This document shows positions 46,253 through 56,968 of a stretch of 64,000 nt of DNA, one piece after another. The position numbers were made by a program, and so were the translations under genes. Source of the DNA: Rosellinia necatrix (Eukaryota > Ascomycota > Sordariomycetes > Xylariales > Xylariaceae); the NCBI GenBank assembly GCA_021209875.1, contig JAGYVD010000006.1, forward strand, positions 3,534,001 through 3,598,000, given 5' to 3'. The notes under the pieces are model-generated. The model saw only the letters and a program-made list of their open reading frames with translations. It did not search any database and was not told where the DNA came from. The stretch's first letter is position 1; every line of letters starts with the position of its first letter.

Positions 46253-48262
46253 GCGCCGACGAGAGCATGTCTTTCAGAAGTATCAACACTGTCGACCGTT
46301 CCCAGGCAACCCCCCTCTCCATCGTGATAATCTACTTTCTAGAGACTGCGACTACGTGTTTCCATGATGTCATGATTCATCGATTCAGCTTCTCGGTTGC
46401 GTCTGCGACATGCGCAGCGTTCTTCGGTGCGGGAATGGCGGAACTATTTCAGCCATGTGATATTGTCTCGCGATGATCATCGAACAGGACGAGCCAATAC
46501 GGCTATAGTATTGCACAAGCTCGCCAGAACGGACGGCCTAGCGTCCCACCGTCTTACATAGAATTCCTTCCCATGGATATCTCGAAATGGGTAATGTATC
46601 AGGGAATGGCGACGTGGTCACGACAGCTTCATGTGATGCGGTACATCACATATGAAAGCGTGACGGAAGGAAGAGATCGGGTCGGTGCGAGGATGCGTCA
46701 ATGCACTTTGAAAATACGGTCAAGCCAACAATGCTTTCTAGATCGAAAGAAGTGACTATAACTATCTAGTTAGTAATTACCACCTGGAGAGCGCAATACA
46801 AGGTGTGTTGCTTCGCATGGGTGAAAAAGGTGTTAGACATAAATGTACCTTTTAGAAAAGATGGAAGACCTCTAATCCAACGACCTGAGTGGTTAGGAAG
46901 AGAAGGGGATGGTTCCCCAAATATTACTTATTGGCGTCCTGGGGGGGGACCTCTACATGAGAGCCCCCAGCACGGTCATCTTCTGTAACTCTGGGGTGCA
47001 GGGACCTATTAATATATATATAGTTAGTTGTAGTTACGTGTACATACAGTTATATATATAATAGATTGAGGAGATGTGGGCCAGTATGCAATGAATATCT
47101 CGACCCCTGTAGTCATAATAGAGATCCCATATGACATCACTCGTGCGTTTTGTTCATGTGTCGAGAGAGTTCTCGAGGCGAAGTTTGCTACTATACTCGT
47201 AGGTGTAGGCCGGTAACTACTTTTGGCTATAAGAGAGATCAGGGCGCTGATGATCGCTAATACCCGCCACGCGGGAACGGGACCACCCGAGAGAGACCCG
47301 GGTTTGAGTGCCGCCGTCGGTGATGGAACACACACCCAGCAGCAGTGTCCAGTGTCCAGTGTCCAGTGCTCACCTACAGTCAGTGCTCACTTACATTACG
47401 GTCAGGTCAGTGCTTACTTATACCTACATAGTTAGTATATTGCCCTGCACGGAGATGGGCAGAGCATCAGGCAACAGAATACATCAACAGACACTTAGCT
47501 GCCTGCAACCTGTATCTGCGGATAGATTGCTCGTAATCGCCTAACAGGGACGGCGTGCAGGGCAATAAGGAGCGGGATGGTCACAGCGAAGCGAGTAGTG
47601 TAATTAAAAGCTATCTCAATCCTACTCAATCCTGCTCAATCTTACAAGTCTCCTACCTCTCTCGCCATAATTCCATCGATAATCGATGATGAAGTGTTGA
47701 CAAACCACCGCCATCTACCCTCCCTTTCTCTTCTCTCTTCTCCTACCACCCCTCCCCTCTTTTTTCGACCCAAGCAATGCGGCTGAGCCCGGCTCGGAGA
47801 CTCCCAGTTCGGACACCGGGGGGGGGTTAGCTATAAATTGGCGGGACCATGGCACCGTACCATCGCCAGAATACGAGGCACCTAGCTCGACGCGCTCAAG
47901 AGGGGCTCGCTTAAGACGGCGAAGATTTGAGTAGTCTAGACGCCGTCGGGTTTGCGAGGAGAGCAGAGAGCAGAGCTTTGCACGCCGCGGCCTGATGCCA
48001 CGGCCAAGCTGACGATTCTCTCCAGACGTTAACCCGCATGCCGAGCCAAGCTCCACGCGGAATGGCGGCAGGGTCGGTCAGGGTCCTCGGCCCAATCAGA
48101 GCGCTGGCGCCCGTGAGGATTCACTGGAAGAGGCTCCCTAGTCCTGCTGGGCCTGGCTTTCGGGACTAGCGGTCTGCGGTCTACGGCCTGTGATATGTGG
48201 TCTGGACTGGTGAGGGCACTTCTCAGCTAACGCCTCCTCCGGTGAGTGTTCGTCGACAAGCT

Positions 48263-48325
48263 CCCAGTCACCAAGTCACCAAGTCACCCAGCCGCCTAGT
48301 CGCCCAGTCGTCCAGTCGTCCAGTC
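48263..48325. repeat. Degenerate 9-10 bp tandem repeat
   Basis: Seven or so imperfect copies of a unit like CCAGTCGTC or CCAAGTCAC stand about 420 bp upstream of the secreted-protein gene. Directly repeated short units in a promoter region could bind a repeated factor, but this is speculative. Confidence 0.7.
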
Positions 48326-48741
48326 TAGGGAGACGATACCCGTGGTCTGCCCGTGGGTAGGCGTCGATGGTTTCCGAGGACGCGTTGGAGGCGGCATCTC
48401 CCACCTCTTCCCACCTCTTCCCAGGGGTCTCCCTCGCCTGGGCCGTCTAGACTGCAATAAACATGCAAATCAGCTGCAGTCATCCTAATAAAAGTCGTCT
48501 AGCGCATTTCCGACATGCAGTTCGTCGAGCTCAGCTCCATCAGCTAGACTGCTGCAGCGAACATCACAGCGCCCCAGGAGGATGCTCGCCGTCAGGCTTA
48601 AATAGACCGTCTCCCCGAGGCTCGTAGGACACAGGAGCGAAGAGAAGCCGCTCACGACATCCATCCATCCATCCACCCATCCTCTCCCTAGATCCGAACC
48701 AGAGACAACACCCCCCAGCACAGGCAGGTCAAGCAAGCAAG

Positions 48742-49522
48742 ATGCAGCAGCAGTCCCTCGCCCTCCTCCTCCTCTCCGCCGCCGCCGGCACCTCGGCCTG
48801 CACCCTCCCCACGGGACCCCCCCTGTCGAACAACATCGCCGGTGGCTTCTCGCTCCAGGTGCAGAATGCCTCGTACCCGGACGTCCACAACCACTTCCTG
48901 AATATCTGGGACTGGGGCGGCGGCGACCAGCACCTGTTCGTCAGCCCGGCGGGCAACTCCACGAGCGAGCTGCAGCTCATCGACGGTGTCATCACCCTGC
49001 CCTGGACCCCACCGCGACGCGCTGTCATCAACGGCGAGGTATGTTGTGCATAAATTGGCAACGCCACCAATGTAACCCTCTCTCTCCCCCCCCCAGGCAG
49101 GCCGCTAATCGAATATTGCCCGTCGCCAGTACGAACCCCTCGACAACACCACCAAGATGTTCATGACGGAGCGCGGTGACCCTCGCGCCATCTGGGACGT
49201 CGTGTACGGCTGCAACCCCGACACGGACGCTGTCCAGGTCGAGCTCGCGTTCAACTCTCGCGGGAGCAGCCCCCCGGAGCTCGGCGGGCTCATGGGCGTG
49301 CGCCCCTTCAATGGCAACTGGGATTTCCGGTGGAAGGGCCCCGGCACTTCGGGTACGTACATACCAGGAAAAATAAAAAATAAACCAATTTAACTAACAA
49401 ACCCCCCGGGGGGTGTTTTTGCGACGATAATTGTGTACTGACAAGACGCTGTTATAGTCAACGACCCCAACCGCCCGTGGATTCACGTCACCCTGGCCGT
49501 CATTCCCACGACTCCCGCTTAA
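48742..49522 (+). CDS. Small secreted protein
   Basis: Three exons (48742-49038, 49130-49352, 49458-49522) encode 194 aa. A clear signal peptide (MQQQSLALLLLSAAAGTSA, cleavage predicted near residue 19) is followed by a mature chain. The chain has WDWGGGDQHLFV, a Gly/Trp-rich middle, only two mature cysteines and three potential N-glycosylation sites (NAS, NST, NTT). The ending WIHVTLAVIPTTP is hydrophobic but too short for a membrane anchor. It resembles uncharacterised fungal secreted proteins with a compact beta-rich composition. A role in the cell wall or host interaction is not shown. Intron 1 contains a C-rich acceptor region with an unused CAG at about 49095-49100. Confidence 0.8.
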
Positions 49523-51422
49523 GTGCGAGGCCGAATGTCACGAATCTAGCCATGCCTGGTAATTATGTACGGGCATTGGCGATGGTAGGAGGGTAACAAT
49601 GAAGAATGAAACTGTAATAATGAACAGACACGTGTCCAACGACTCTATATATCTCTTAGGTAGTTCAATTTTAAAGACCATAATGAAATGACTATCACCC
49701 TGACCCTGGTTTGGACACACCCACACACCTACACACCCACACACTCACACACCCATACACCCATACACCCATACACTACACTCACACACTAAAAATCATT
49801 TAAATCTAGGTGTGGAATAATTAACCTGCAGGATTATTACCCGGAATAGCTACCCTGTATGCAGGTCCCAATCATTGGAGACGTAGATACCAAACGGGGA
49901 CGACGATCATCCCCGAGGGGAGGTGTAAAATCATACTATCACCATGATATTGAACTAATCAACTCAACCCTCTGCTCTGAATAAAGTAGGGTAGTCTTTT
50001 AATATGACGACAGCGTAATCCTGTTCTCGAATTGGTAGGGTTTGTTGGTTTCCACTTGCCCTGTCCAACACGCTGTGCGAAGTAGTGTATTGCTGTGCTA
50101 ATTTCCCAACAATGAGCCCCCTGGCAACCAGTATCTGCTGCAATAGTACTTATGCGGTAACTGCATTCTGGAAGTCATCACCGAAGTGGCGTGGCGGCGT
50201 ACCTTACCGCTGGTGGCGCCTCGGTTCACAGGACGGACCTGTCAGCATTCTATAATGCAAGGCGTGACCAAGGTGCTTATTCCGAATCCCTTCTGCCAAG
50301 CGGGGGGGGAAAAAAAAAAAAAAAGCAACTGCATACCATTTCAGCTGCTGCTACTAGTACGGCATGGTCTTTTCTTTGGCTTTGCCGCCGGCACAACATC
50401 CGACACCACAATGAGGGGAAATGGGGAATCTTTCCCTCACGAGGTAGGTGGCTAGTGTAAAGCTCTCTCATCTCTCCGTCGCAGAGAAAGCGCGTCGTGA
50501 CACCATGGTCGCAAACTGCAAATCGCCGAATCGAGAAACGACATGTTGTTGTAAGCCACATCCGGCTATCCTGGGCCGACGCTCAGTCCCCCCATGCCAT
50601 GGTAGGTGGCAGCGATATCCCGAGGGCAGCAGCCGTGCTCGCTATTGAGATTGGTGGATTAGAGCAACCAAAAGAGAATGCGATCCCATTACGTATACTA
50701 GAAGTCGTGAGAATGAATCGTCGTCGCCGCCGCCGCCGCCGCCCGGCCCTATTCAAACACCTGAACGCCACCTATCCGTGATCACGGACGGGCCTCCGCC
50801 TAGGGAATAAATATCATATGCCGACACATGGCCGGGGTGGATTTCACCGTTCGTGTGACCCGCGGAAGGCTTCGCGTCCCGTCGGAAGAGAAGTGGCATG
50901 TTGATCGTGGGCAAGCCATCTCCCTATGGATAGGATCGTCGGTAGTCCCCGCAACAAGCCATGCGTTATAATCTATCCCCGACGTCTCGGGTCCGGGCGG
51001 GCTCGGCCTATATAAGCATTTCCCGCGCAGCGGACACGCCGCCCTCACGAAACCGTTACATACACAACGATCGGAAAGACGTGAGAAAGGCCGCAACCCA
51101 GAGCGGATTAGCCGCGAACCGCCTTCTGATCGAGATATAGTCCACCAATCGAGCGATCTTCTGCCGAGATTCCAGAAGAAGGCCCCGTCCGTCACATAGA
51201 TTGGGCACTTTATGTAAAAGACGTCAACGTCGAATGGAGATGGATGCCGAGCTAATAAAAAAGCATGGCCTGCCTGCCCTCTGGTCTGGCCCGGCTCGAG
51301 CACGATGTGACGAAAAGCAAGCAAGCAAGCGTTATCTGCAAAAACCCAGACCATATAACTACGTATAAACACGCACGCACGCACGCACGCACGACTCCGA
51401 ACGACATAAAAAAAAAAAAAAA
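49523..51422. other. Intergenic with CA-rich repeats
   Basis: 1.9 kb with no gene recognised. A CACAC/CCATACA repeat spans about 49715-49790. CGC/CCG trinucleotides occur at about 50722-50742. Directly before the ATG at 51423 is an (ACGC)n stretch at about 51369-51391, followed by a run of A, i.e. a simple-repeat core promoter/leader. Confidence 0.55.
49715..49790. repeat. CACACC/CCATACA minisatellite-like repeat
   Basis: About 75 bp of CA-rich repeats with CCATACA units near the centre. Lies about 190 bp after the small secreted-protein gene. Confidence 0.85.
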
Positions 51423-52645
51423 ATGCCGTCCTCGCGCCAGACCTTCGCAGCCGCCGTCGCCGTCGCCTTACTCGGCCCGGCGGCGATGGTAGACGCGGCG
51501 TTCGGCCCGGCGTTCAGCACGGGGCCGGTGGCGACGGGCAGCTTCATCCGCGAGTCGACGTCGACGCTGACGCTGCCGGCGGTGCCGGGGGGACAACGCG
51601 GGCGTGCTGTCGCTCTGGGTCGGCATGGGCACGTCCGGCGGGGACCTGATCCAGAGCATCGCCGACAACTGGCAGTCCGACGAGTGGAGCATCTACGCCT
51701 ACACGTTGTTGAAGACCGGACGTGGGTTTTTTTTTTCTCCTTAACCCATCCCACTACCGACTACCGGATCAACTATTATTTTACCTATTTTACCTACCTA
51801 TACCCAACCCCACGAGGGGGCGGAAGGGAAGGAGTAGGGGGGGGAGAGAGGAAAGGGGGAGGGGGTTTTTTTATTTATTTTTATTGTTCGCTAACCGCAT
51901 AGAGGAATCCTCTACAGCCAACTCCCAGATGCCCGTCCAGTCCTCGGCCACAGCGGCGACCGGCGGCGACAGGATCACGATGCACTGTAAGAGGACCTAC
52001 CTACCTACCTACCTACCTACCTACCTTGGTCCAGCGATACCATGCAACGAGGTGACGGCGGGGTTAGAACTAAGCAGGGGGCATTTTACTTACTTGTTAT
52101 ATTTATTTTACTTTTCCCCCCAATAGACAAGTACGACGACGCCTCGCAGAACTACACGCAGACGGTGTCGATCAACGACAGCGTGGTGGCGACGCTGTCG
52201 ACCCAGGACGGCGTCGCGCAGGGCTGGGGCAGCGCGGTCGAGTGTGCCGAGGAGGACTGCGGGACCGTGCCGGCGCATAGTAAGCTCTTTCTCTCTCCCT
52301 CTCCCTCTCTCTCTCTCTCTCATTCCACATAGAAAAGAAAACGCACAACGTCATAGTTGATTGATCCCATTACACGACGAGTACACATTCCACATAGAAA
52401 ATGTATCGAGTTCGTTTGAAACGACCAGTGTTGACGTGATATGGTTTGGGGGGGAGGGATGATCCCCCCCTTCCCCTTTTTATTTAGCCTGGACCGACAC
52501 AAAGATCATCATGGACGTCGCCGACCCGGACTACATCAACACGCTGGCCAAAAGCCAGGGCGTCACCGGCGACATGTCGACCAGCGACGGCGGCAAGACG
52601 TGGACCGTGTCGACCATCAACATCCCCGCCTTCACGTTCGGCTAA
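51423..52645 (+). CDS. Concanavalin-A-like secreted protein, frame broken once
   Basis: Secreted beta-sandwich protein like fungal lectin/glucanase-fold proteins. Exons: 51423-51721, 51918-51986, 52127-52279, 52488-52645. A signal peptide (AAAVAVALLGPAAMVDA) is followed by FGPAFSTGPVATGSFIRES. The family core is LSLWVGMGTSGGDLIQSIADNW, YAYTLLKT, NDSVVATLSTQDG, GWGSAVECAEEDCGTVPAHTWTDTKI and the ending TWTVSTINIPAFTFG. The core is out of frame with the signal peptide because of one extra G in the G6 run at 51587-51592. With five G the coding length would be 225 codons. All four exons otherwise join cleanly. Introns are unusually repetitive: poly-T and G-rich in intron 1, eight CCTA units in intron 2, (CT)n plus a 16-bp direct repeat in intron 3. 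Carbohydrate target unknown. Confidence 0.82.
51993..52025. repeat. (CCTA)n microsatellite inside intron
   Basis: About eight CCTA tetramers in intron 2 of the ConA-like gene, the reverse complement of the TAGG tetramer found across the window. Confidence 0.9.
52321..52401. repeat. 16-bp direct repeat in intron 3
   Basis: CATTCCACATAGAAAA occurs at 52321-52336 and again at 52386-52401, 65 bp apart, both inside intron 3 of the ConA-like gene. The 49 bp between them show no transposon-like ends. It may be a local duplication. Confidence 0.85.
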
Positions 52646-53692
52646 AATCATCCCTTTCGGGGGTGGGTGTGTAGGGAGAGGGGGGGGCGGGGGCGTAGAG
52701 AGAAGGTTTGATGTATATGTGTATGATGTAAGGGATGAAATGAAGCCGGGCCGTTGTAAGATTGTCAATTACGGCTGGGAGGATTTTTGAAACGATCAAT
52801 CGAACTTATTTCCCGATACGGACAGATACAAGACAGTTTTTCTCCGGAGCTTTTTCGAACGGTTCAAGTTCAAGGGATGAGACAGAGTAAGTCAATGTAA
52901 TGATTGCCAAACTGAGAATGCGCCCAAAAATATATTGGCGTTTGGCCCGGGTTCCCATGGCCGCCGCTTCTATATACCACGAGTTGATTTGTCTTGCAGG
53001 GGCCCGGGCTTAGACTGTGCAACACAAGGTCGGGCGATCGGATGCACCTGTTCAGTCTTTGTTCTCTTCCAACAATCTTAAAGTTCTAATTAAAGCATAC
53101 CAAACCCGTCGACCATGTGGCTACGTACTACAATGAATATACGAGTAAGGACTTCAGAAGAACATACATCCATGGCATGTAGGACAACGCAGATCATACC
53201 CTCCCCCCCTTTTCCCTGGTATTGCACACTATTCGCGGGTCGATGCCACTTTGAAATGTGTAGAAGTGTGTTCCCCAGGAAACAACTACTAGCTTCCCAG
53301 GAGGTGGGCAAAATGGATGACATCAAGTTTTATTTAGGCCTGTTGTTTACCAGGTCTGTTATCTACAATCATGTAAACTTTGAGGGAAATGTCAAACAAC
53401 GAGGCATAGTGGGCAGACTTCACATCATGAACTAAGACGAAACGAGTTGATTGAATAAAAAAAAACAATCCTGAACCGTAATTACTTTTCTAGGAGCCTG
53501 CCTATTCTAATATCGCAGCTTCGCACCTAATGTTCCCACCCAACCCCTTTGTAATGCACAAGTGTATTGGGGAAATCTGAGCCGCGGATTATTGACACAG
53601 CCATGGTCGGACGAAGAATTATGCCGTGGTAAATTGACAACCGTCCTCCCACCAGTTGCGCCATCACCGACTCCTTTTCAGGCTGGGGTAGA
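52646..53692. other. Convergent intergenic region
   Basis: About 1 kb between the 3' ends of the ConA-like gene and the GH17 gene. G-rich just after the first stop, otherwise AT-rich. The 106-codon frame at 53115-53435 has no family resemblance. Confidence 0.5.
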
Positions 53693-54910
53693 TTAGAATA
53701 GGGCAAAGGCGGTACCGAATAGGGCCACGAGGAGGGTAGCACCAGTCACTGCGAGAGATCCAGCACCGGAGCCGGGCACGGTACTGTTGGTAGCGGAGCT
53801 GCCGTCGGCGCTAGTCTCACTAGGTGAGGTGGATCCGGATCCAGATCCAGAGCCCGAGTCGGTGGGCGAGGCATCTCCAGTGGAGGAAGAACCGGGCGAG
53901 GAACCCGAGGTGGAGGTGGCGGAACCCGAGGACGTGGAGCTAGGGGTATCGAAGTGGTCAGGGCAGGTGAGGTTGAAGCGAGGCGTGGTTGAGAGGTTGT
54001 CGGTGATGGCGAAGCTCTGCTTGTTGGCTCCATTAGAGTCGCGTAGGTTGTACCAGAAGGTCGGGGTCTTGTTGAAAAGACGACGGCAACCGACTTCCTG
54101 CCAGTAGTACTCGGCGTTGTCAACGCTGGCCACGGCCTCACCCCACTTGATGCCGGTGTACGGGTAGCCGGTCTCGGTCACCCAGACGGGCTTGCCACCA
54201 GCAGCAGCAATGGTAGCATCATAAGCATTGTCGAACAATGTACCAGCGTTCTTGATGTTGTTGCCCTTGCCTTCCTCGTAGTAGGGGTACTCATCGACAC
54301 CGATCCAGTCGACGGCGTCAATGACAGCCTTGTTGGTGCCGTTAGTCCACGCATCCCACGTGTCGACGTGGCCGATGGGAACGGAGGCGATCTCCGAGTC
54401 GGAGAAGTTGTCCTTGAAGTCCTTGATGAAGCCGATGATGACGTCGGGTCCGGCGCCAATTCCATCGGGGTCGTTCTTGAGCCCGGTGACTGAAATACGG
54501 TACAGATCCTCGCTGCCAATCGATACACCGATGATGAGATCCGCCAGGTCCTTACCGTGCTTCTTCAGCCCGTTCTTCAGGGCGGTCATCTCGTTGTCGA
54601 TGCTGTCGGTACCCGAAGTCCACAGACCGAGCAGGATCTTGGTCTTGGTCTCGACGGCGGCATCGAAGGCCTCGATGGGGTCATTCTCGGAATAGGCCTG
54701 GATGTTGGTGTACAATCTCACGGCGTCGAACTTGCCGGGCGCACCCTCCAAGCCCTGGGCCGTGTTGAACTCGGCAAGCCAGTCGGCCTTGAACTTGGCC
54801 GAGTTATCCGTCTTCGTGGCTCCGGAGTTGAAGCCCAGGTAGTTATCGGCGGCGGACGCGACCGAGGCGAGAGCGCCCGCGGCGAGGACCGAGGAAGTTG
54901 AAACGCGCAT
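53693..54910 (-). CDS. GPI-anchored GH17 endo-beta-1,3-glucanase
   Basis: Cell-wall glucanase of glycoside hydrolase family 17, similar to the fungal Bgl2/EglC-type enzymes that remodel beta-1,3-glucan. Single exon, 405 aa. A signal peptide (cleaved near Ala20/21) precedes the TIM-barrel catalytic domain at about 22-320. The acid/base is Glu134 in IGVSIGSED and the nucleophile is Glu246 in VWVTETGYP. VDWIGVDEYPYY and FWYNLRDSN are also characteristic. Residues about 325-385 form a Ser/Thr/Gly-rich stalk. The C-terminal hydrophobic tail (SLAVTGATLLVALFGTAFALF) follows small residues (SGAG), a standard GPI signal. The protein probably sits at the plasma membrane or in the wall. The long pyrimidine-type leader upstream and high GC3 suggest strong expression. 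Confidence 0.95.
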   Translation of the reverse strand: MRVSTSSVLAAGALASVASAADNYLGFNSGATKTDNSAKFKADWLAEFNTAQGLEGAPGKFDAVRLYTNIQAYSENDPIEAFDAAVETKTKILLGLWTSGTDSIDNEMTALKNGLKKHGKDLADLIIGVSIGSEDLYRISVTGLKNDPDGIGAGPDVIIGFIKDFKDNFSDSEIASVPIGHVDTWDAWTNGTNKAVIDAVDWIGVDEYPYYEEGKGNNIKNAGTLFDNAYDATIAAAGGKPVWVTETGYPYTGIKWGEAVASVDNAEYYWQEVGCRRLFNKTPTFWYNLRDSNGANKQSFAITDNLSTTPRFNLTCPDHFDTPSSTSSGSATSTSGSSPGSSSTGDASPTDSGSGSGSGSTSPSETSADGSSATNSTVPGSGAGSLAVTGATLLVALFGTAFALF

Positions 54911-56224
54911 GGTGGTTACTTGAGTCCTGACGGAGGTAGATATGCGTGGGTAAGCCGAAGGAGTGAGGGCTAAATGTGATGGTCGAATGAAGAAATGGAT
55001 ATCGCGTAAGTGTTGTGTACGACGAATTGCCGGGCAAGGAATGGGAGAAACGAGTGTAATGGCAGTAATGATGCCAAAAATGCGTCAAGGAGTGACTGGG
55101 GGGGGGGGGAAACGGAGGACAAATAGAGAACTTGTATAACGAAGAACGAAACACAGGGAGGAGGAGCAAAGATATGCAAACGCGAAGATCGACGTAAAAG
55201 TCAAGACGTTAGGTAAGCCCGTCAACCACTGTAGGCCAACCAATCCCGCTGGACATTTAAGGGGGTGGCGGCCCCATCCTATCCCTCCCCCCGTCGATCC
55301 TCCACTACAGCGCTATACAGTGTCATACAGTACACCACAGCGTACTATAAGTGCTATGCAGTGCTCTACAGTGCTCTACAGTGCTCTACAATGCTTTGCT
55401 CTAGGTAGTACCTGTTGTCGGGAATTATACGCTCGTATAGATGATCCACCTAACAAGGGATAGTTACCCTACCTCGGTAATAGGTACGTACTCCTGACTC
55501 AGTTCATATGACAGGTAAGTAGGTAGTTAACTGCGGTATGGGACGTTATGTATCAACGCTTCGACGTCAACCCTCGTCGGAGCGTTAAATTAGTTACTAT
55601 TACCTATGCACGTAGTATGTATAACAATAACCATCAGAAACCAACGACCTGGATTCCGGGAAATGATAATCTAAAGATACAGCAGAATACGGGTACAAAC
55701 ATAGTTATTAAATTAGCCCTTGTCTAATAATAGCCACAGCCGGGCGCATGCGAAGTTTACATACACCTGCCTAACCTATGGCTTTGGCGATGGGTAGGTA
55801 AGTATGTAACTACTGTATGTGGGATGTAGTTGGGTAGTATCCGTCTTAATCTGATACACTCCCACAACATATTGCGGCGTCGAGGATGTCGAATCATACT
55901 ATAGCCCTACGCTACGCCGCCACCGCCCGACAGCAGTGTCCGTCCAGTTCGTACTACACACCGACCATCGTACTGAGCATCGTTTTGAAGGAGCCAACAA
56001 TAAACTATCTAATGGCTAAATGAAACGATTACCAGCCAAAAGCCGTGCAGCATTGAAATGTTGGACTCTACCAAAAAAAAAAAAAAAACTAATTGATCAA
56101 GATTAAAATATAAGCTTACTTGTTAGTTAGTTATCCTACCACTACAATAGAAACCTACCATCAGTGAGCACTGAGAGGCGAGGTTAAATGAGAGCAGACA
56201 GGCGCTAATAGGGTCACCGTCCGT
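54911..56224. other. Intergenic, GH17 promoter side, short tandem repeats
   Basis: 1.3 kb without a gene. It holds the GH17 promoter and a set of imperfect 10-bp tandem units (GTGCTCTACA) at about 55351-55395, with weaker versions back to 55305. TACCTA/TAGGTA words occur at 55403, 55470, 55515 and 55794. An A16 tract is at about 56073-56088. Confidence 0.55.
55351..55395. repeat. 10-bp tandem repeat GTGCTCTACA
   Basis: Three near-perfect copies, plus diverged copies on both sides, about 440 bp upstream of the GH17 start. Possibly length-variable. Confidence 0.8.
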
Positions 56225-56968
56225 TTAGACCGACTCTTCCGAGTCCTTCACCTGATAGTATCTGGTCCCATCTGGCATCGAAGCCGACTCCTCGAGAGCT
56301 GCGGCTTCGTCAGCCCAGGAGTCGAATTCCGGCGAGACGTACCCGAAGTCTGGTTTCTCCCAGATATCCTCCCTATCGCCTGGGATCGTCATCCGTTCCT
56401 CTTCCGGCTTGGGCCGTGCCGCTTCCAAGTTGTCGAGCGCCTCGAGGAGGGCTTGCTGGCTGGAGTCGTCACTCATGGATTCGCAGGCGGATTCGTAGCA
56501 TTCCCCCTCGTCAGACACGTCGGTAGAGGAGTCACGTTCTTCGTCCGAAGAAGACCCCTTGGTTTGGAAGTCGGACCCCTCCCCGTCGCTCCAGACCCCA
56601 CCGTCGAGGAGTTCTTGCGCTGTCTTGGTTCGGTGGTAGTCGGTCCGCCGCAGCGTGCCATTTCCCCGTTCCCCGTGACCAGCCTCGGCAATCTGCGACG
56701 GGCCGCCGACGTAACCCAAGCCGAGATCAGATGCGGGTTTAGGCAGTGGTTTAGGCAGTCTGCGTCTGGGCTTGACATTCTTGGGGGTTCCCGTACCTTC
56801 TATTATAGCCCGCGTGCTCGAGAGCTGTAAGGGGGGAGGGCGCCGGGCTCGGCGGGAGGAGAAACTGAGCGTAGGTCTGGGATTGGACCAACCTTTGTTG
56901 TCTACAGCACCCTGCAGGGATAATCCTTCCCCGTCGTCTTCAATGACCTGATCCAGTGATTTCCCCAT
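56225..56968 (-). CDS. Hypothetical acidic, disordered protein
   Basis: Single-exon frame of 247 aa with no recognised family. Composition supports coding: basic/proline patches (PKNVKPRRRLPKPLPKP), an acidic/Ser middle (SSSDEERDSSTDVSDEGE) and a Glu/Asp/Trp-containing end (DIWEKPDFGYVSPEFDSWADEAAALEE). Repeated phospho-acceptor-like SD/SE motifs suggest casein-kinase-type phosphorylation. Most of the chain would be disordered. It could be a nuclear regulatory protein, but nothing proves that. Opposite-strand frames of 100-125 codons are composition shadows. It stands alone between the GH17 gene and a large gene-poor region, and may be lineage-specific. Confidence 0.6.
   Translation of the reverse strand: MGKSLDQVIEDDGEGLSLQGAVDNKGWSNPRPTLSFSSRRARRPPPLQLSSTRAIIEGTGTPKNVKPRRRLPKPLPKPASDLGLGYVGGPSQIAEAGHGERGNGTLRRTDYHRTKTAQELLDGGVWSDGEGSDFQTKGSSSDEERDSSTDVSDEGECYESACESMSDDSSQQALLEALDNLEAARPKPEEERMTIPGDREDIWEKPDFGYVSPEFDSWADEAAALEESASMPDGTRYYQVKDSEESV

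Larger units (their letters stand above)
41729..48741. other. 7-kb gene-poor region
   Basis: No gene recognised. It includes G-rich tracts near 42487-42511, CA/CG/GA/GACA simple repeats at 45453-45545, CA/TA repeats at 46207-46252, short tandem arrays at 47342-47370 (GTCCA unit) and at 48263-48325 (a CCAGTCGTC/CCAAGTCA-like unit). TACCTA words also occur. The open frames at 42889-43368 (159 codons) and 43896-44099 (67 codons with one hydrophobic segment) have no family resemblance and no visible partners. Confidence 0.55.
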
